A DNA stretch of 64,000 nt from Phocoena phocoena. Lineage: Eukaryota; Chordata; Mammalia; Artiodactyla; Phocoenidae. Every line of letters begins with the position of its first letter. The stretch's first letter is position 1. A program made the translations under genes and the position numbers. This document shows, one piece after another, positions 9,141 through 20,633 of the stretch. The notes below the pieces were generated by a model. It had not been told where the DNA came from, did no database searches, and was given only the letters and a program-made list of their open reading frames with translations. The stretch lies in NCBI RefSeq assembly GCF_963924675.1, contig NC_089232.1:38022659-38086658 (forward strand). Direction: 5' to 3'.

Positions 9141-11415
9141 AGCAGAACTGAAGCCCTAAGAAATGGGGTCAGTTCCATTTTTATGGAGTTTTAGGGGCAT
9201 CTTTTATTTGAGGCTCTAGAAATTGTAATTTTCTTGTTGTATGTTAATTAAGCTTCTCCATCTGGCGGGAGAAAGTCAGCTTCTGGATTTGGAAGGATGG
9301 GAGCCAGAAAAGATCCTGACTGTGGACCTAGAGCATGGCCACCCCACGTGCTCTGTGGGCCCTGGGCAGGTGGATTTCTCTAAAGGTATCTTTGGATGCT
9401 GACAACAGGGCTGGCCAGAGAAGGGATACATGTCAGATCTATTCTTAGCCCCTAGACTCTAGACCCCGAGATCATTTCGTGCGTCATCTCCTAAAGCTGC
9501 TTCTGCTAGAACCACAGCCCTGAGGAGATCCACACAGAGGCTTCAGGCCTTTGCATCCTTTACACTTGGCGATTCCTTCTTCCCTCGGATATGCACTCGG
9601 CCTTCAGGCCCCTTCAGGCCTCTGAGCAAATGGCAGCCGCTTAATAATAGTTGTGCCTGGTCAATTACTACCTGAAATGGCCTTACAATTCGCCTGCCAG
9701 ATTTCTCTTCCTTATACTTATTAGTACTTCCCATTATGTGATCTATTTATGTACCCAGTAGAGAGAGACAGAGGTGGGGGCGGATAAAGGGATGGAGGGA
9801 AGGAGCGGGGGAGGGATGTGGGGGGAGGGAGAGAGAGAGACTGGTTGTAATTCCTCATCATGACCACAAGATGGCACCATTGCTCAGAGTCTTTACTCTG
9901 AAAAGCAAATCAGGTAAGCAAAATCTAAGGCTGCTTTGGGATTCCGGGCTTCCCTCCCTCCCTGTCTGTCCGTCTATGTTTCAGTCTTTCTTCTTCCTCC
10001 ACTCCCCCTCCCTCTGCCCCACCCCCCTTCTTCAATACCAACTTACAGACCTTCTGGTGGGGTTGGGCAATATGATAGCAGAGGCCCTTTTGTGATGCTC
10101 AAGCAACACAGATTCCTGAGACTGACGTTTGTCTACACAACATCAAAGTGCAGTGGTTGGCTCATGGGGTACGACTGGAAAGGCTCAGTCCACCTGCTTT
10201 TTCTTCTCTTTGGACCCTGCTGGTACTGCCCTGGCCCTTGGCAGCTTCAGGGACAATCTGTTCTCTCACCCTTCCTCTTACCACGTTCGCCCCACCTCCC
10301 AGCACGCACATCTTGGAAGCTTTTGCCCCGAGATCCGGTTCTAGGGGGTCATCGGAATGACTCTAGAGAAATTATAAACACGTACAAAATGTCTCCTGGT
10401 GGCGGTTCTGAGGTCTCCTTTGTATTTTAGCCTGAGGAAAAAGCAGCCAGTGGCTTGGGGATGCTGGGTGGAGCTTGCAGTATTTTTCTAAGATTTTTGT
10501 AGCTGGGGAATAAATCTCCAGGGATGGGCAGGTCTGCAGGCTAATTCCAGTACAGCAGGATCAGGGCTATGAAAACATGCACACAAAGGAAACTTCAAAG
10601 CTCTTCCTTGAATCTGAATGGGAAGGGGCCTGCGGAAGGTCGTGTTAACTTTGCACCAAAGGACCTCTTGCTTTCAGATGGCCCTGGAGCTCTGCACACA
10701 CTTCTGGTCCAACCCTCTCAGTGGGGTCAGGGTTCAACAGGGCCCTGAAGGCAAAGAAGAAGGCAGAGCCCAGAAGCTGGGGTCTGGGTCGAACTGTTCT
10801 CTGGCCTGAAGAGCTGAGGCTGATTTCCTCTTTGCAAACTGAGCCCAGTCACCAAAGGAACTCTCCCCACTTCGGTCCGGCCTCTTCCCCAACCCTGGTC
10901 AAACCCAGACACAGCTACTTTGCAGGGAGTGGTGAGAATTACTACTGCTGGAAGGTCACTTAAGGTAATAATTAGAACAATCATTAATTTCTGAGGCCTA
11001 AGTGACTCATTTATCTCTGATAGGCACAGGGATCAAACGACGGCATTTATGGCTTAGAAAGAAGCTTCCCATTCTTTCCCCTGCTACAGTAAACAATAAA
11101 GAGCTCCCAAGCCTGGCTTCTTCGCCCATCTCTTCCCGGGGTTTTCTGTCTTTACTGTCCCTGTACAAAACAAACCCACCTCTGCCTTCTCTCCACTCCT
11201 CCCTCTTTAAGAACCACGGCAGGTCAAGCTGCTCTCTGCCCAGCTCGGAGAGTCTTGGTTGCAGCTGTGCGGTGGAGTGGTGCTGGATCCCTCCGTCCCA
11301 GGGGAGGGCACCAAACCCCTGACCTCCGGCAGGCCCAGGGTGGGCATCAGGTGGGCTCTCCCTGGAAACTTGCTATCTTTACTTTGCCTGGGTATGTACA
11401 TCTGTGCCATCGGTC
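9141..11415. other. Unassigned sequence with a purine-rich tract
   Basis: No recognised gene. The plus strand at 9755-9842 is almost pure purine (runs of ga, gg and ggga), annotated separately. Overlapping frames at 9936-10430 (164 codons), 10727-10984 and 11002-11322 have no domain signal and overlap each other on both strands. Confidence 0.4.
9755..9842 (+). repeat. Polypurine tract, low complexity
   Basis: The plus strand is rich in G and A with several runs of four or more G (for example ggggcgg and ggggggaggg) and ends in gagagagaga. It could form a G-quadruplex or triplex. Confidence 0.75.
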
Positions 11416-11419
11416 TGCA

Positions 11420-11620
11420 TGGGTCAGCTGGAAACCTGGCCCTGTCACCTATTAGCTGTGTGACCTTGGGTGAGTTCCTTAACCTTTTTCAGCCTCAGTT
11501 TCCCAATCTTTGAAATAGGGATAATAATAGCATCTAAGACTGGTTTATGAAGATTTCCTAAGATAAAATATGTGAAATGCTTACTTAGCACAGAGCCTGA
11601 TACAAAAGAACATCAGCTAC
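11420..11620 (+). mobile_element. MIR SINE
   Basis: The conserved core is clear: attagctgtgtgaccttggg, then agttccttaacc, cctcagtttcc and gggataataatagc, followed by gaaatgcttacttagcacag. This is the usual order for a MIR on the plus strand. Confidence 0.9.
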
Positions 11621-11777
11621 ACTTGTCAGTGCCTCAAAATTCTTATTTCCAAAAACTTGTAGCTGCAGCGCAAACTGAGTCTTTCATGTTCTGAGGTGGC
11701 CTCTAAGAGATGCTGAGGTGAGGATGCATGTTGCCCCCACCCCCAGGACCCTGGACCACCACTGTAACAGAAATCAG

Positions 11778-11802
11778 ATCGTGTGTGTGTATGTGTGTGT
11801 GG
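11778..11802 (+). repeat. (TG)n microsatellite
   Basis: An alternating GT run with one AT interruption (gtgtgtgtgtatgtgtgtgt). Confidence 0.85.
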
Positions 11803-11850
11803 TGGAGGGTCCTCAGCCTCAAGGAGGCTGTGAGATGGGCCCCGGTCAGT

Positions 11851-12055
11851 TTCTCAACCTTGGCATTGCTGACCTTTTGGACCAGGTAATCCCTTTGTTG
11901 TGAGGCCTGCATTTCAGAACGTTTAGCACCACTTTTGGCCTCTACTTACTGGGTGCCAGTAGCAGCCTTCTGGTCACAACCATCAAAAATGTCTCTAGAC
12001 ATCACCACATGTCCTTCGGGGGGCAAAATTGCTCTTGGTTGAGAACCACTGGTGT
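11851..12055 (-). mobile_element. MER20 DNA transposon relic
   Basis: The plus strand reads tttctcaaccttggcattgc at the left and ttgctcttggttgagaacca at the right, with aaaatgtctctagacatcac between. The terminal inverted repeats and core order fit MER20, a roughly 220-bp non-autonomous hAT element, in reverse. MER20 copies are known in the literature as occasional enhancers or insulators; nothing here shows such a role. Confidence 0.75.
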
Positions 12056-12424
12056 AGGCAGTCGGGGAAGTGTGAGGGTCTCTCCGCAGGTGCCTGGCTG
12101 AGCTAAGGGGAGAAGGCAAGAATGAGCGTGGTCAGAGAGGATATCCTCCTGCCCCAGGCAGGCCTCAGGCAGACCCTCAGGACTGAGTACAGAGGTTGAC
12201 CTCAGAAGGTAAACCCCTGTGGTTTTCCCTAGTAAGGATGTAGCCTGGCTTCCTCAGGAGGCCATGCCCAGCTGGGATGTGGACCTCTGGATTCCCTATA
12301 GCCAGAACTCAAACACATAACCCTGTCCAGCCCCAGGAGCCCTGGCCGAGAAACAGTGCCCCAGTGGCACAGAATGATCACCGAATGGACAATTCTTACC
12401 TCAGGACAGAGTGCACAGCCAGGC

Positions 12425-12630
12425 TGCCCATGTGTGAATTCCTATGCTGCTACTACTCGCTGTGTGACCTTGAGCAAATTGCTTAACCTCTCTGTGCCTT
12501 AGGATTCTTATCTGTAAAATGAAGACAATAGCATTGACCTCATAGGGTTGTTATGAGGATTCAATGACTTAATGTACTTAAAACAGAGCCTAGCACAGAG
12601 CAAGCACTAAGTGTTTGCTAAATAAGCCAA
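12425..12630 (+). mobile_element. MIR SINE
   Basis: Core motif ctcgctgtgtgaccttgagc, then aattgcttaacctctctgtg, atctgtaaaatgaagacaat and atagggttgttatgagga, ending with agcactaagtgtttgc. It is a well-preserved full-length-like MIR. Confidence 0.92.
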
Positions 12631-13437
12631 AATCTGAAAAGAAGCTGCTACAGACCAGGAGATACAGCTTCTGTAAGTCAGAGTTTGCCCTTGCTGTGAC
12701 CTCAGGTCCAGCAGTTGTGTCTCTGGCCACCTGTGCTGGGGTGTGGGGTTGAGACTCCCTGGGGCAGCTGCCCTGCAGAGGTGGCTGTTCTTAAGGAAAG
12801 TTCACGTGACCAGAGAGCAAACTCAGTGCAAAGGGCTCCAGAACTTCCCAGCTGATAGCCCCTGGGGATTCCTTTGATTAGAGAGTATCGGGAGGAAAAA
12901 CTTTTTTCTCTACCAATTTAGGTTCGAGGGTTGGGGGTAGGGGCTAGATTAACAGGAGAAAAGACAAAGTTTAGGCACACACTGAGTGCAGGAGCACTGT
13001 GTAACGAGTAACTCACTGAGGAACCAGAGGCAAAGGTTCATATACCAACTTAACAAAAGCGGGCGGGGGAGGGGGAGGGCTTCAAAGGATGGAAGGCTCT
13101 GATGAGGCTTGTTTACACAATTTCTTTGGGAATGTCCTGGTGCCCAAGGTCGGTGCCTCCCTGACTGGAGACCAGCTGGAGGGTGGAAGTGGGGTGCTGG
13201 CTGCTGATTCTCCATGCTCTGTGCCAGGCAGATAAGGAAAGTTCAGAGGAGAGCTCTTCTGCATCTGCTGCTGGGCTATTGGTCCCATCAAGGGAAGCAC
13301 ATGTGGAAGGAAGGAATGGGGTGAGTGGCTGTGACCTTTGGGAGCCCTCATATTTCTGCTGTCAGAGGAGGCAAAACCCCAGCCAGGAAACCCCCAAACC
13401 CATAGTAGGAAAAGCCACACAGTATTGCCGAGTGCTT
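12631..13437. other. Unassigned sequence
   Basis: No recognised gene or repeat apart from a G-quadruplex-like motif at 13061-13079. Overlapping frames on both strands at 12949-13485 have no motif. Confidence 0.4.
13061..13079 (+). repeat. G-quadruplex-forming motif
   Basis: Four runs of three to five G separated by single bases (C, A and A) meet the standard quadruplex pattern. Confidence 0.75.
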
Positions 13438-13942
13438 TGTGTTAGTTATCTATCACTATGTAACAAATTACCCCAAACTTCATGACTTAAATGATAAACA
13501 CTTATCATCTCTAAGAGTCTAAGAGTCAGGAATTTGGAAGCACCTGAGCTGGGTTGTTCTGGCTCAAGGTCTCAAGATGTTGAACGGGGCTGCTGTCATC
13601 TGAAGGCTTGATTGGAGCTGGGGGTCCACATGCAAGATGGCTCCTCTCATGGCTGTTGGCAGGAGGCCTCGGTTCTGTACCACATGGACCTTTGATAGGG
13701 CTGCTTGTGTGTCCTGACAACATGGCAGCTGGCTTCTTCCAGAGTGAGCAGTCCAAGACAGAAACTAATGCAGAAGTCATAGTGTCTTTTATTGAGCTAG
13801 TCTCAAAGGCATATGCCATCAATCTGCTGTATTTTGTTGGTCATACCGATCAATCCTGACACAATGTGGGAGGAGACTGCACAAGACCATGAAAACCGGG
13901 AGGTGGGGCTCACTGGGCACCATCTGAGAGGCTGAATACCAG
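13438..13942 (+). mobile_element. MLT2-like solo LTR (ERVL class)
   Basis: Landmarks in order: tagttatctatcactatgta, acaaattaccccaaacttca, ctcatggctgttggcaggag, tgacaacatggcagctggct and a final caccatctgagaggctga. It is the same family type as 29222-34165. Part of the 5' half is shortened. Confidence 0.6.
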
Positions 13943-14243
13943 GGCTTTCAGGTCTCCCTCTGAGAAGAACATTCACCTGGGCATTGGCCCAGATGACAGC
14001 CCGGTCAGACATATCCCTACAGAAGCCGCTCAGGCTGAAAACCCAACGCACTGTGTGGGATTTGGTGCTGCTACCCACCGCCTCAGTCTGCTTCCCCACT
14101 GAACAGTACACCCACTCGGAACTGGGTGAGCCACCCTCTCGGTGGGGTGAAGGCTGGATGCAAGGCACTGGGTGGGAGAAACCCCGGACTTGTGGGCCCC
14201 TCTCCAAGTTGAGACTGGGAAACAAAACCTTCACACTCACTCT

Positions 14244-14274
<31 letters not shown>

Positions 14275-14510
14275 CATAACAGTAGGGGAACATGCAATTA
14301 TAAAAGGTTGGTCCAAGATTTCAGAGGAGGGGGATCTGGCAGGACTGGGGCAGTTCTGCAGGCTTCAGGGAGGAGATAGAACATGAGCGAAGTCCTAGCA
14401 CCCAAGGCTCTTCCGGAGCCCCAAATCCAGACATGATGAACTGCTGACAGCTCCCTCTGTGTCCTGCTGTTTCATGCCTGCCAGCCATTGCAATAGAATA
14501 CCTTTCCCCC
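13943..14510. other. Unassigned sequence with a CA microsatellite
   Basis: No recognised gene. The stretch includes the (CA)n run at 14247-14274. Overlapping frames on both strands (131 and 164 codons) run through the microsatellite and are not credible as genes. Confidence 0.4.
14247..14274 (+). repeat. (CA)n microsatellite
   Basis: An uninterrupted run of about 14 AC dinucleotides. Confidence 0.95.
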
Positions 14511-14514
14511 ATCA

Positions 14515-14772
14515 TTCTCCTTCTCGTTACCTTTATTTACCCTTTCAGACTCAGCTCAAGGAGGACCACCTCCAAGAAGCCTCCCATGTGATATAGCTGC
14601 CCGCCTCTGTGGTCTCATAGCTCCCTCAGCCCTCACAAATCCCTTCCATGCTTGACCACACTCACCGCTTGCTCCCCCCCGGACTTGACTCTCCTTGAGG
14701 GCAGGGGACAATGCCAGATTCAATGGGGGCTGCCACGTGCCTTGTGCACACTCAGCACTGAATATATGTTTC
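14515..14772 (+). mobile_element. LINE-2 (L2) 3' end
   Basis: The order tcagactcagctcaaggagg, tccaagaagcctcccatg, gacttgactctccttgaggg and cactcagcactgaatatatg follows the L2 3' end on the plus strand. The terminal TGAA repeat is decayed. Confidence 0.75.
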
Positions 14773-15560
14773 TAAGGAAAGGAGGGAGGGGAAGAGGAAG
14801 AGAGAGAAGGATGGATTAGGGAGACAGCAAATAGCTCCTCGTCTCTTTCTCCCCTTCGCTCCCCAAGAGTGGGCCTTCAAGGGGAAACAGAGCTGCTGGC
14901 CAGAACCGCCCACCTCTGTCCTCCACACCCCAGGCAAAAAAAGCTGGACCTCATATAACACTCTGTCTGAGAAAGTTTTGGGTACTGAAGGCGCATTAAA
15001 AAGGAGGCTTCAGGGGCTGGAGGAGTACTTGTTCCCAGGATATCCTGACTTTGCTGGAGGAACTCGAGGCTAATAACAGGTTGAAAATACCCCATGGTGA
15101 CGATCTCTGTGGGAAAATCTCGTGATCCAACAGTTTTCCTGAGAGTAGTCAGCGGTGCTGGGAGGCTGAAAGTCTGTGGATAAAAGCAACTCAAGGCCAA
15201 GCTATGGAGTGACCCCAGCAGGAGATCAGTCGGAGGGAATCACAGGGACTGCAGGACTGCTCGGTCACCTCTGGGCACTCATCAGACCTCTGGTTATTCA
15301 CAGAGTTCTCTTTCCACAGGCATCAGGTTAATATTTTAAACATTAACTGATGTTTTGTTTTGCTGTAGTTTTCTGTTTGCAGAGACCTCCTTTGCTCAGG
15401 ATCAATTAGCCACATGCATACCATCTTTATTAGCATATGCAGGGCTCACTTTTATTTTACTTTATTTTCTTGACCCCTTCACCCCATCCCCAATCTCATT
15501 TTTCTCCTCTTACGTCCTTGCGATTCTTTGTTTCTGGCCAATCTATATTTCTATGGGTAT
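14773..15560. other. Unassigned sequence
   Basis: No recognised gene or repeat. A purine-rich patch (aggaaaggagggaggggaag) starts near 14775. The 107-codon minus-strand frame at 14877-15200 carries no motif. Confidence 0.4.
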
Positions 15561-16075
15561 CTAGGCCCAATATTGGTATTATTTTGTGCATATTTTTAAA
15601 AATATGCTTAAGTAGTCTTTGGTAAACATGTCATTCTTTTCTCACTTTTTTCCAGTCAAGACTATGAGATTTTGAGATGGCTCCAAGTTAATATAAGTAA
15701 ATATGGACCAGAGCATTCCTTTCATCTGCTGAATGGTACTCAGCATTTTCATATAACATTTTATGTAACTACTTTCCTATGAATAAACTTCTAGGTGTTT
15801 CCAAATCTTCATTATTACAAACAATTCTACAAGAACAAATCCACACATGTTTCTTTGGGGGCCTGGGCAAGAATGTCTCTGGGCTCAGCGTCCCCAAGTA
15901 CTGGGTTGTAGGAGTGGCCCATATTCCACATCACTTAACACTTTCAATCTGCTTCCCAGAAAGATTAGCTAACATTCCTATGAGATATTCTGCTTTCCTT
16001 CACCTTTGGTGGCACTTGATATCATCCAACTTTTTAATATTTGCAAATCTGATATGTCTAAGACCCATATCTCCT
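15561..16075 (-). mobile_element. Old LINE-1 fragment, minus strand
   Basis: The plus strand reads gaatggtactcagcatttt, aaacttctaggtgtttccaa, caatctgcttcccagaaag and ttaatatttgcaaatctgat. This is the reverse strand of an old L1 ORF2/3' UTR junction. It is heavily decayed and its left end is approximate. Confidence 0.55.
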
Positions 16076-16689
16076 TCTTAACCAAATTTCCCCCCTAGTT
16101 TCCTTCCCATCCTGGTCTGCTGTTTCCCCTTTTAAAGCCTCAGGCTGTTCTTTCGCACTCCCTCAGGGAAGGGATGTGATATGAAGCACTACCCCGGAGG
16201 GGATGGAGGAGGGAGAAGTGTCTCCTGGTTTTTGAGTTTCAAAATCCTCCACTCTTGGGGGACCAAAAACGTTTCAGAGCACAGAAAAACGATTTGGTAG
16301 AAAAACATCATGAAATGGAAGGGAAAGTCAAGCACCCACTTTGGCCCAGCCCGACCTGACCCGTGATGGCTGGGCCCAGTGAAGGAGAGTGAAGGCCCAG
16401 AAGGAAGGAAAGGAAAGTTCTTATGGATTGCAAACCAGAGGCTGATGTTGAGGCTGAAGCACAGATACAGGAAGTGGGCTTTAAGGGCACCAGGGAGTGG
16501 TGGGGTCTGTGGTTCCCTGGACGGCATGTTCCTGTAACACTTCTCAATTTGGCTGGTTGTTACACGGTGGAGGTCTGGGCTAGTGTTACCAGGTATTTCC
16601 ATTTTTCCAAAAGAATCCAAAATGAGAATTTTTATGTGGAAGGTCTCCTTCAAAAAAAAAGAAAAAGAAAAAAGAAAGTCACTACGGCA
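16076..16689. other. Unassigned sequence
   Basis: No recognised gene or repeat. It ends in an A-rich purine patch near 16650-16678. The 154-codon minus-strand frame at 16189-16653 has no recognisable domain. Confidence 0.4.
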
Positions 16690-17240
16690 AATTTCAAAAC
16701 ATATGTAAAATTAGGCAAACTAGTATAATGAACTTCCTTGTACCCATGACTGAGTTTCAACAATTGTCAACTCATGGCTAATTTCGTTTCTTCTATAACC
16801 CCACCCTTTCCCAGTCCTGAATGATTCTGAAGTAAATCCCAGACTCATCGTTTTCTCTGTAAAGATAAGAACTCATGTTTTTTTAAACCATAACACAATA
16901 TCATCACTAAATAAACTCCAGTAACTTCCAATCAAATAGCCTGTCAGTGTTAAAATTTACAGTTTTCTCGTGGTGGTCAAAAGTGTTTACTTTATATTAT
17001 TTTATTTTTATAGTTTGTTTGAAATAGGACCCAAAGTCCACACAGTGCAAGTGACTGATGTTTTTAAGTTTCCTTTCATCTCTAGGTTTGCTCCCCACCC
17101 TTTGGACTCTTGCGACGTATCTGTTAATGAAGCCAGGTCCTTTATCATGTAGAGTGTTCCACAGTCTGGATTTTGTTGGTGTCATTTAACATACTTCCTC
17201 TGTCTTCTGCATTTCCTGTAATTGGTAGCTGGATCTAAAA
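16690..17240 (-). mobile_element. Ancient LINE-type repeat, probably L1M 3' UTR
   Basis: The words ttgtacccatgactgagttt, aacaattgtcaactcatggc, taaatcccagactcatcg, cctgtcagtgttaaaattt, ccaggtcctttatcatgtag and gtaattggtagctggatct form a familiar mammal-wide repeat. I am confident it is a repeat but unsure of family and strand. Confidence 0.5.
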
Positions 17241-18105
17241 GCCAAAACTCTCATTTTAAAAGATGTTCATAATCTTTTCAAAAGAATCTTTAAATACTGT
17301 CTGAGCCAGATAAAAACCTCCTGAACTGGATCTAGACTGTTTGCTACCCCCATCTTAGATGTTAGTGGATCATGGACAAGAGGGTTCGGGGACCTGTGTC
17401 CTGAGCAGAGCCCCAGGGAGAGAGCAAAATCCTGAATGAACATGTAGGATTTGAGACCAGGGGGCCTGTGCCTCATTTTCCACATAGAATCCCATTCAGA
17501 GAGGTGCCAAGACCCCATAGAAGGGAGGGGGTGTGCAGTGTGTCAAGGCAGACAGAGCCTGGCATGCACTCAAGAGCAGCACAGCAGTGGAGGGGCGCCC
17601 AGTCCCCAGGGACCCTGCGTCCCCATAGCAACCAAGGAGCACCTGCTGTGCCATCCTCATGCCACAGGAAGTCCTCCAGAACTAGACACCCGGAGGAAAA
17701 GGGGGTGGACCGTATATGGCTGGGATGAATCGGGACACCTTGATGGCCTGGGAGACTATACTAGAAGTTCAGCTGCATCAAGGAAAATAGAGAAGCTTCT
17801 GTTTCTTCTTCACTTGAGTTGGTGGACTGAGGTTTGTACCCACTACAAGGGGAGCCTCCAGGGACCCCTGACAGCACACCTTAGAGCCGAGGCATTTGGG
17901 GGCAGTGGCCCCCTCTCCGTGGGAGAACCGGATTGAGGAGATGAGGGGCCCTCAGAGGCCACTCATGATTCTAGAAATCCTCCTTTCCCTTCTTTCTGTT
18001 TGATTTTGATAGAAATAGTCATCTAACTTTCCAGGGTTTTTCTTTTAAAAAACCTTTGAGTGTACCTCATAATTTACTAACGGATTTTGTTTTTCGATCT
18101 GAACT
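17241..18105. other. Unassigned sequence
   Basis: No recognised gene or repeat. The 161-codon plus frame at 17451-17936 and the overlapping 86-codon frame at 17468-17728 show no domain or splice context that I can support. Confidence 0.4.
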
Positions 18106-18280
18106 GGGGTGCTTTGTATACAGTAGAAGAATTTTGACTGTATTCACTTACTATCATGTTTAGTCATTTCCTGGGTTCATATTTAATTTTTATATTTCCT
18201 TATCTCTTTTCCATGTCTTTTGCTTATTTGTATCTTTCAAGTAAGTATGTGTGGTAAGTCATATTTTTTTTTTTTTTAAG
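18106..18280 (-). mobile_element. Possible old LINE-1 fragment, minus strand, with T-run
   Basis: The T-rich pyrimidine pattern around tgactgtattcacttactat and tcttttccatgtcttttgct resembles the reverse strand of an old L1 ORF2 linker. A run of T lies at 18265-18278. Evidence is weak. Confidence 0.3.
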
Positions 18281-18479
18281 CAGTAATGGGCAATTAACTT
18301 AAAACAAACAATAAACATTTCCTTTTCTACATTTGGTCCTAACTAACGACAATCAGAACTTTTAACTCTCTTCTATGAGAAAAATTTTTTTTGCTTTTCA
18401 CTGCCTACCAAATAAAAGGAAAAAGTATTCAAAAGAATGAAAAGATCATCATATAATAGAAAAGACATATTTAATAATA

Positions 18480-18695
18480 AAATATTAAGAACATTGAATA
18501 TATATGACCCTAAAATATAGTTATAAAATGCAGAAAGCAAAAATGGGCATAAATACAAGAAATTTTCACTTTAGAAAAACAATTATAGTAAGAGATTTTA
18601 CTGTCCTATCCTCAGTGAGGCTTGAATTCAACTGCATAATAATACAAATGCAAATATGGCAGATTAATCAAATGGAGTATTTTTCCTAAGTAAGG
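18480..18695 (+). mobile_element. Old LINE-1 ORF2 remnant (endonuclease end region)
   Basis: The block acaattatagtaagagattt matches the position of the GDFN endonuclease motif in L1, here decayed, with many stops. It probably belongs to the same element as 19185-19830. Confidence 0.5.
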
Positions 18696-18719
18696 TAAAG
18701 TCTGGCAGGCCTCCAGGGC

Positions 18720-19095
18720 CAGTGCAGAGGTTGTGGAAGTTAACAAGTGTTCCGGCTCCTCCTAACTTCAGGCTCTCCTACAGTGTGCTGTTCTTGACCT
18801 TGAAGGGTAGCAGAAAATGCCACCCCAAAATATGCCAGAGAGATCCACCGCTCACTGTTTATCTCCTCTTTGACGTCTTTGCTTGTCTACTGTTGGACCT
18901 GCCTCACTGTGCATGTGACACCTTATTTCTCCACCTCTCTGGCCTGTCGCACCAGCTATTCTCTTAACTATTCCCCCTCTATTTCAGCAACACACTCCTA
19001 GGCTACTTGAGTGGTGCCCTTCCCAGCTCAGCCTGGAACCAGAGTCCCCCTGCTAATACAGTTTTAGATATTCCTCAACTCTCATTTTAGTTCCT
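18720..19095. mobile_element. Unassigned interspersed repeat, LTR-like
   Basis: The block gccaccccaaaatatgcc near 18819 is the reverse complement of a similar block at 50658-50680 (aaagtggcatattttggggt), which suggests two copies of one repeat family in opposite orientation. The sequence separates the two old L1 pieces around it. I do not recall the family name. Confidence 0.35.
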
Positions 19096-19184
19096 GAGAC
19101 TGTCCCAGCCCTTGAGAAAACAATCTCTTAGAGATAGAATTAATGGATATCTTGTACTATGTATAATTTCCAACTGTCCATGGC

Positions 19185-19830
19185 AATTGCCCATATGGTG
19201 TCATACACCACATGCTAGACCACAGACATAATCTCTACTAGTTCCAAAAGAACAGAAATGAAATGTGCTATGTTCTCTGGCCAAAATAGAATGAAATATA
19301 AAGTAACAACCAAAACAAATAAAAATAAACCAACTACTTGGAAATGTAAAAATACTTACTGAGTCAACAGTTGAATTAGAAAGGAAATAAAGAACACAAA
19401 AGGAGTTTATTCAGAAAACAGTGCTCGTTAAAACATGCCACAGTAATCTCTGTGGAATGTAGTCAAAGCAGTACTTTTAGGAAATTTTATGATTTAAAAT
19501 TTTCTCTTTTTTGGTGGTTGATAAAAGGGAATATTTTAGAAAGAATTCAATTGACAATATGAGAAAAGGAAGGAAAAGACAAGCCAGACTAAAGAGGAAG
19601 AAGAAAATACAACCATAAAAGCAGAAGGAAATCATTTTGAAAGTAAAAAATAATTTCTCTGGACGCAGTAAATAAAACCAAAAACTAAGTATTTGAAAAG
19701 TAAAGGCATTTCAATAAAATCTGAATTGAGAAAGGAGATACCAACCAATATATAAAATTTAAAAATAAGAATAGAACACAAAAGCATTTGCTAATAAGAT
19801 TTGAACATATGAGTGAAAAGAACAATTTTT
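19185..19830 (+). mobile_element. Old LINE-1 ORF2 remnant (endonuclease-RT linker)
   Basis: The words tgttctctggccaaaataga, aaccaactacttggaaatgt, aagcagtacttttaggaaat and aaccaaaaactaagtatttg follow the order of the ORF2 linker between endonuclease and reverse transcriptase. Stops and indels are frequent. Confidence 0.65.
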
Positions 19831-19857
19831 TTCTTTTTTCTTTTTTTTTTTTTTTAC
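19831..19857 (+). repeat. T-rich low-complexity run
   Basis: A run of T interrupted by a few C bases. Confidence 0.85.
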
Positions 19858-19971
19858 AATATGGAAGTCCATACTTAACCTAGTAAATATTAAACCAATA
19901 ACTTGGAGGGAGAAAGAAATTTAGAAAGCTACTCAACCAGAAGTGTCCAGGTATATAGATATAGATTGATC

Positions 19972-19972
<1 letters not shown>

Positions 19973-20031
<59 letters not shown>
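19973..20031 (+). repeat. (TA)n(CA)n compound microsatellite
   Basis: A short TA run is followed by about 24 CA units at 19982-20030 and then tatgg. It lies just upstream of an MLT2-like LTR. Confidence 0.95.
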
Positions 20032-20033
<2 letters not shown>

Positions 20034-20044
20034 GGCAACAGTGT

Positions 20045-20633
20045 TCTGTTGCTGCATAACAAATTACCACAAATCCAGTGGCTTAAAATAATATGTATTT
20101 ATTATCTTACAGTTTTGCTGGCTCAGAAGTCCAGGTACAGCTTAGCTGGATTCCTGGCTCAGAGTTTCACAGGTGGTAATCAAGGTGTTAACTATACAGT
20201 GTTCTTATCTGGTGCCTTGATGGGAAAAATCTGCTTCCAAGCTTATTGGCTGTAGGCAGAATCCATTTCCTTATGGCTGTTTGCCTAAGGCCCCAGCTTC
20301 TTACTGTTGGCTATCCTCAGGTCCTAAGGCCACCTGCAGCTCCTTGCCATGTGACCCTCCCCATAGGCAGTTCACAACATGGCATTTTGCTTCTTCAAGG
20401 TCAACAGGAGAATCTCTCCAGTCTGTCTGTCTGTCTAGCTAGCTAGCTAGCTAGCTAGCTATATCTGTATCTATCAATATGTAATTAAGGAGTGACACCC
20501 CATCACCTTTACCATGATACACTAGTTAGAAGCAAGTCACAAGGTTCCACTTACATCTAACGGAGGGGCTTATTATACAGGAGTGTTATTTATTGGAGGT
20601 CACCTTAGGGTGTGTCCACCACAATATGGGTGA
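20045..20633 (+). mobile_element. MLT2-like solo LTR (ERVL class) with internal microsatellite
   Basis: Landmarks in order: tctgttgctgcataacaaat, taccacaaatccagtggctt, gctggctcagaagtccagg, cataggcagttcacaacatg, atgatacactagttagaagc and gtgaatactaaatcc. A tetranucleotide microsatellite at 20419-20475 has expanded inside it. Confidence 0.62.
20419..20475 (+). repeat. (TCTG)n(CTAG)n tetranucleotide microsatellite
   Basis: Three to four TCTG-type units pass into about six TAGC units and then degenerate tatc repeats. The array replaces the gagcgag/gagaga area of the surrounding LTR. Confidence 0.9.

Noticed and set aside
13803..14379. Overlapping 164- and 131-codon frames on opposite strands
   Set aside because: Both run through a CA microsatellite (giving repeated Val-Cys or Thr-His) and an LTR relic.
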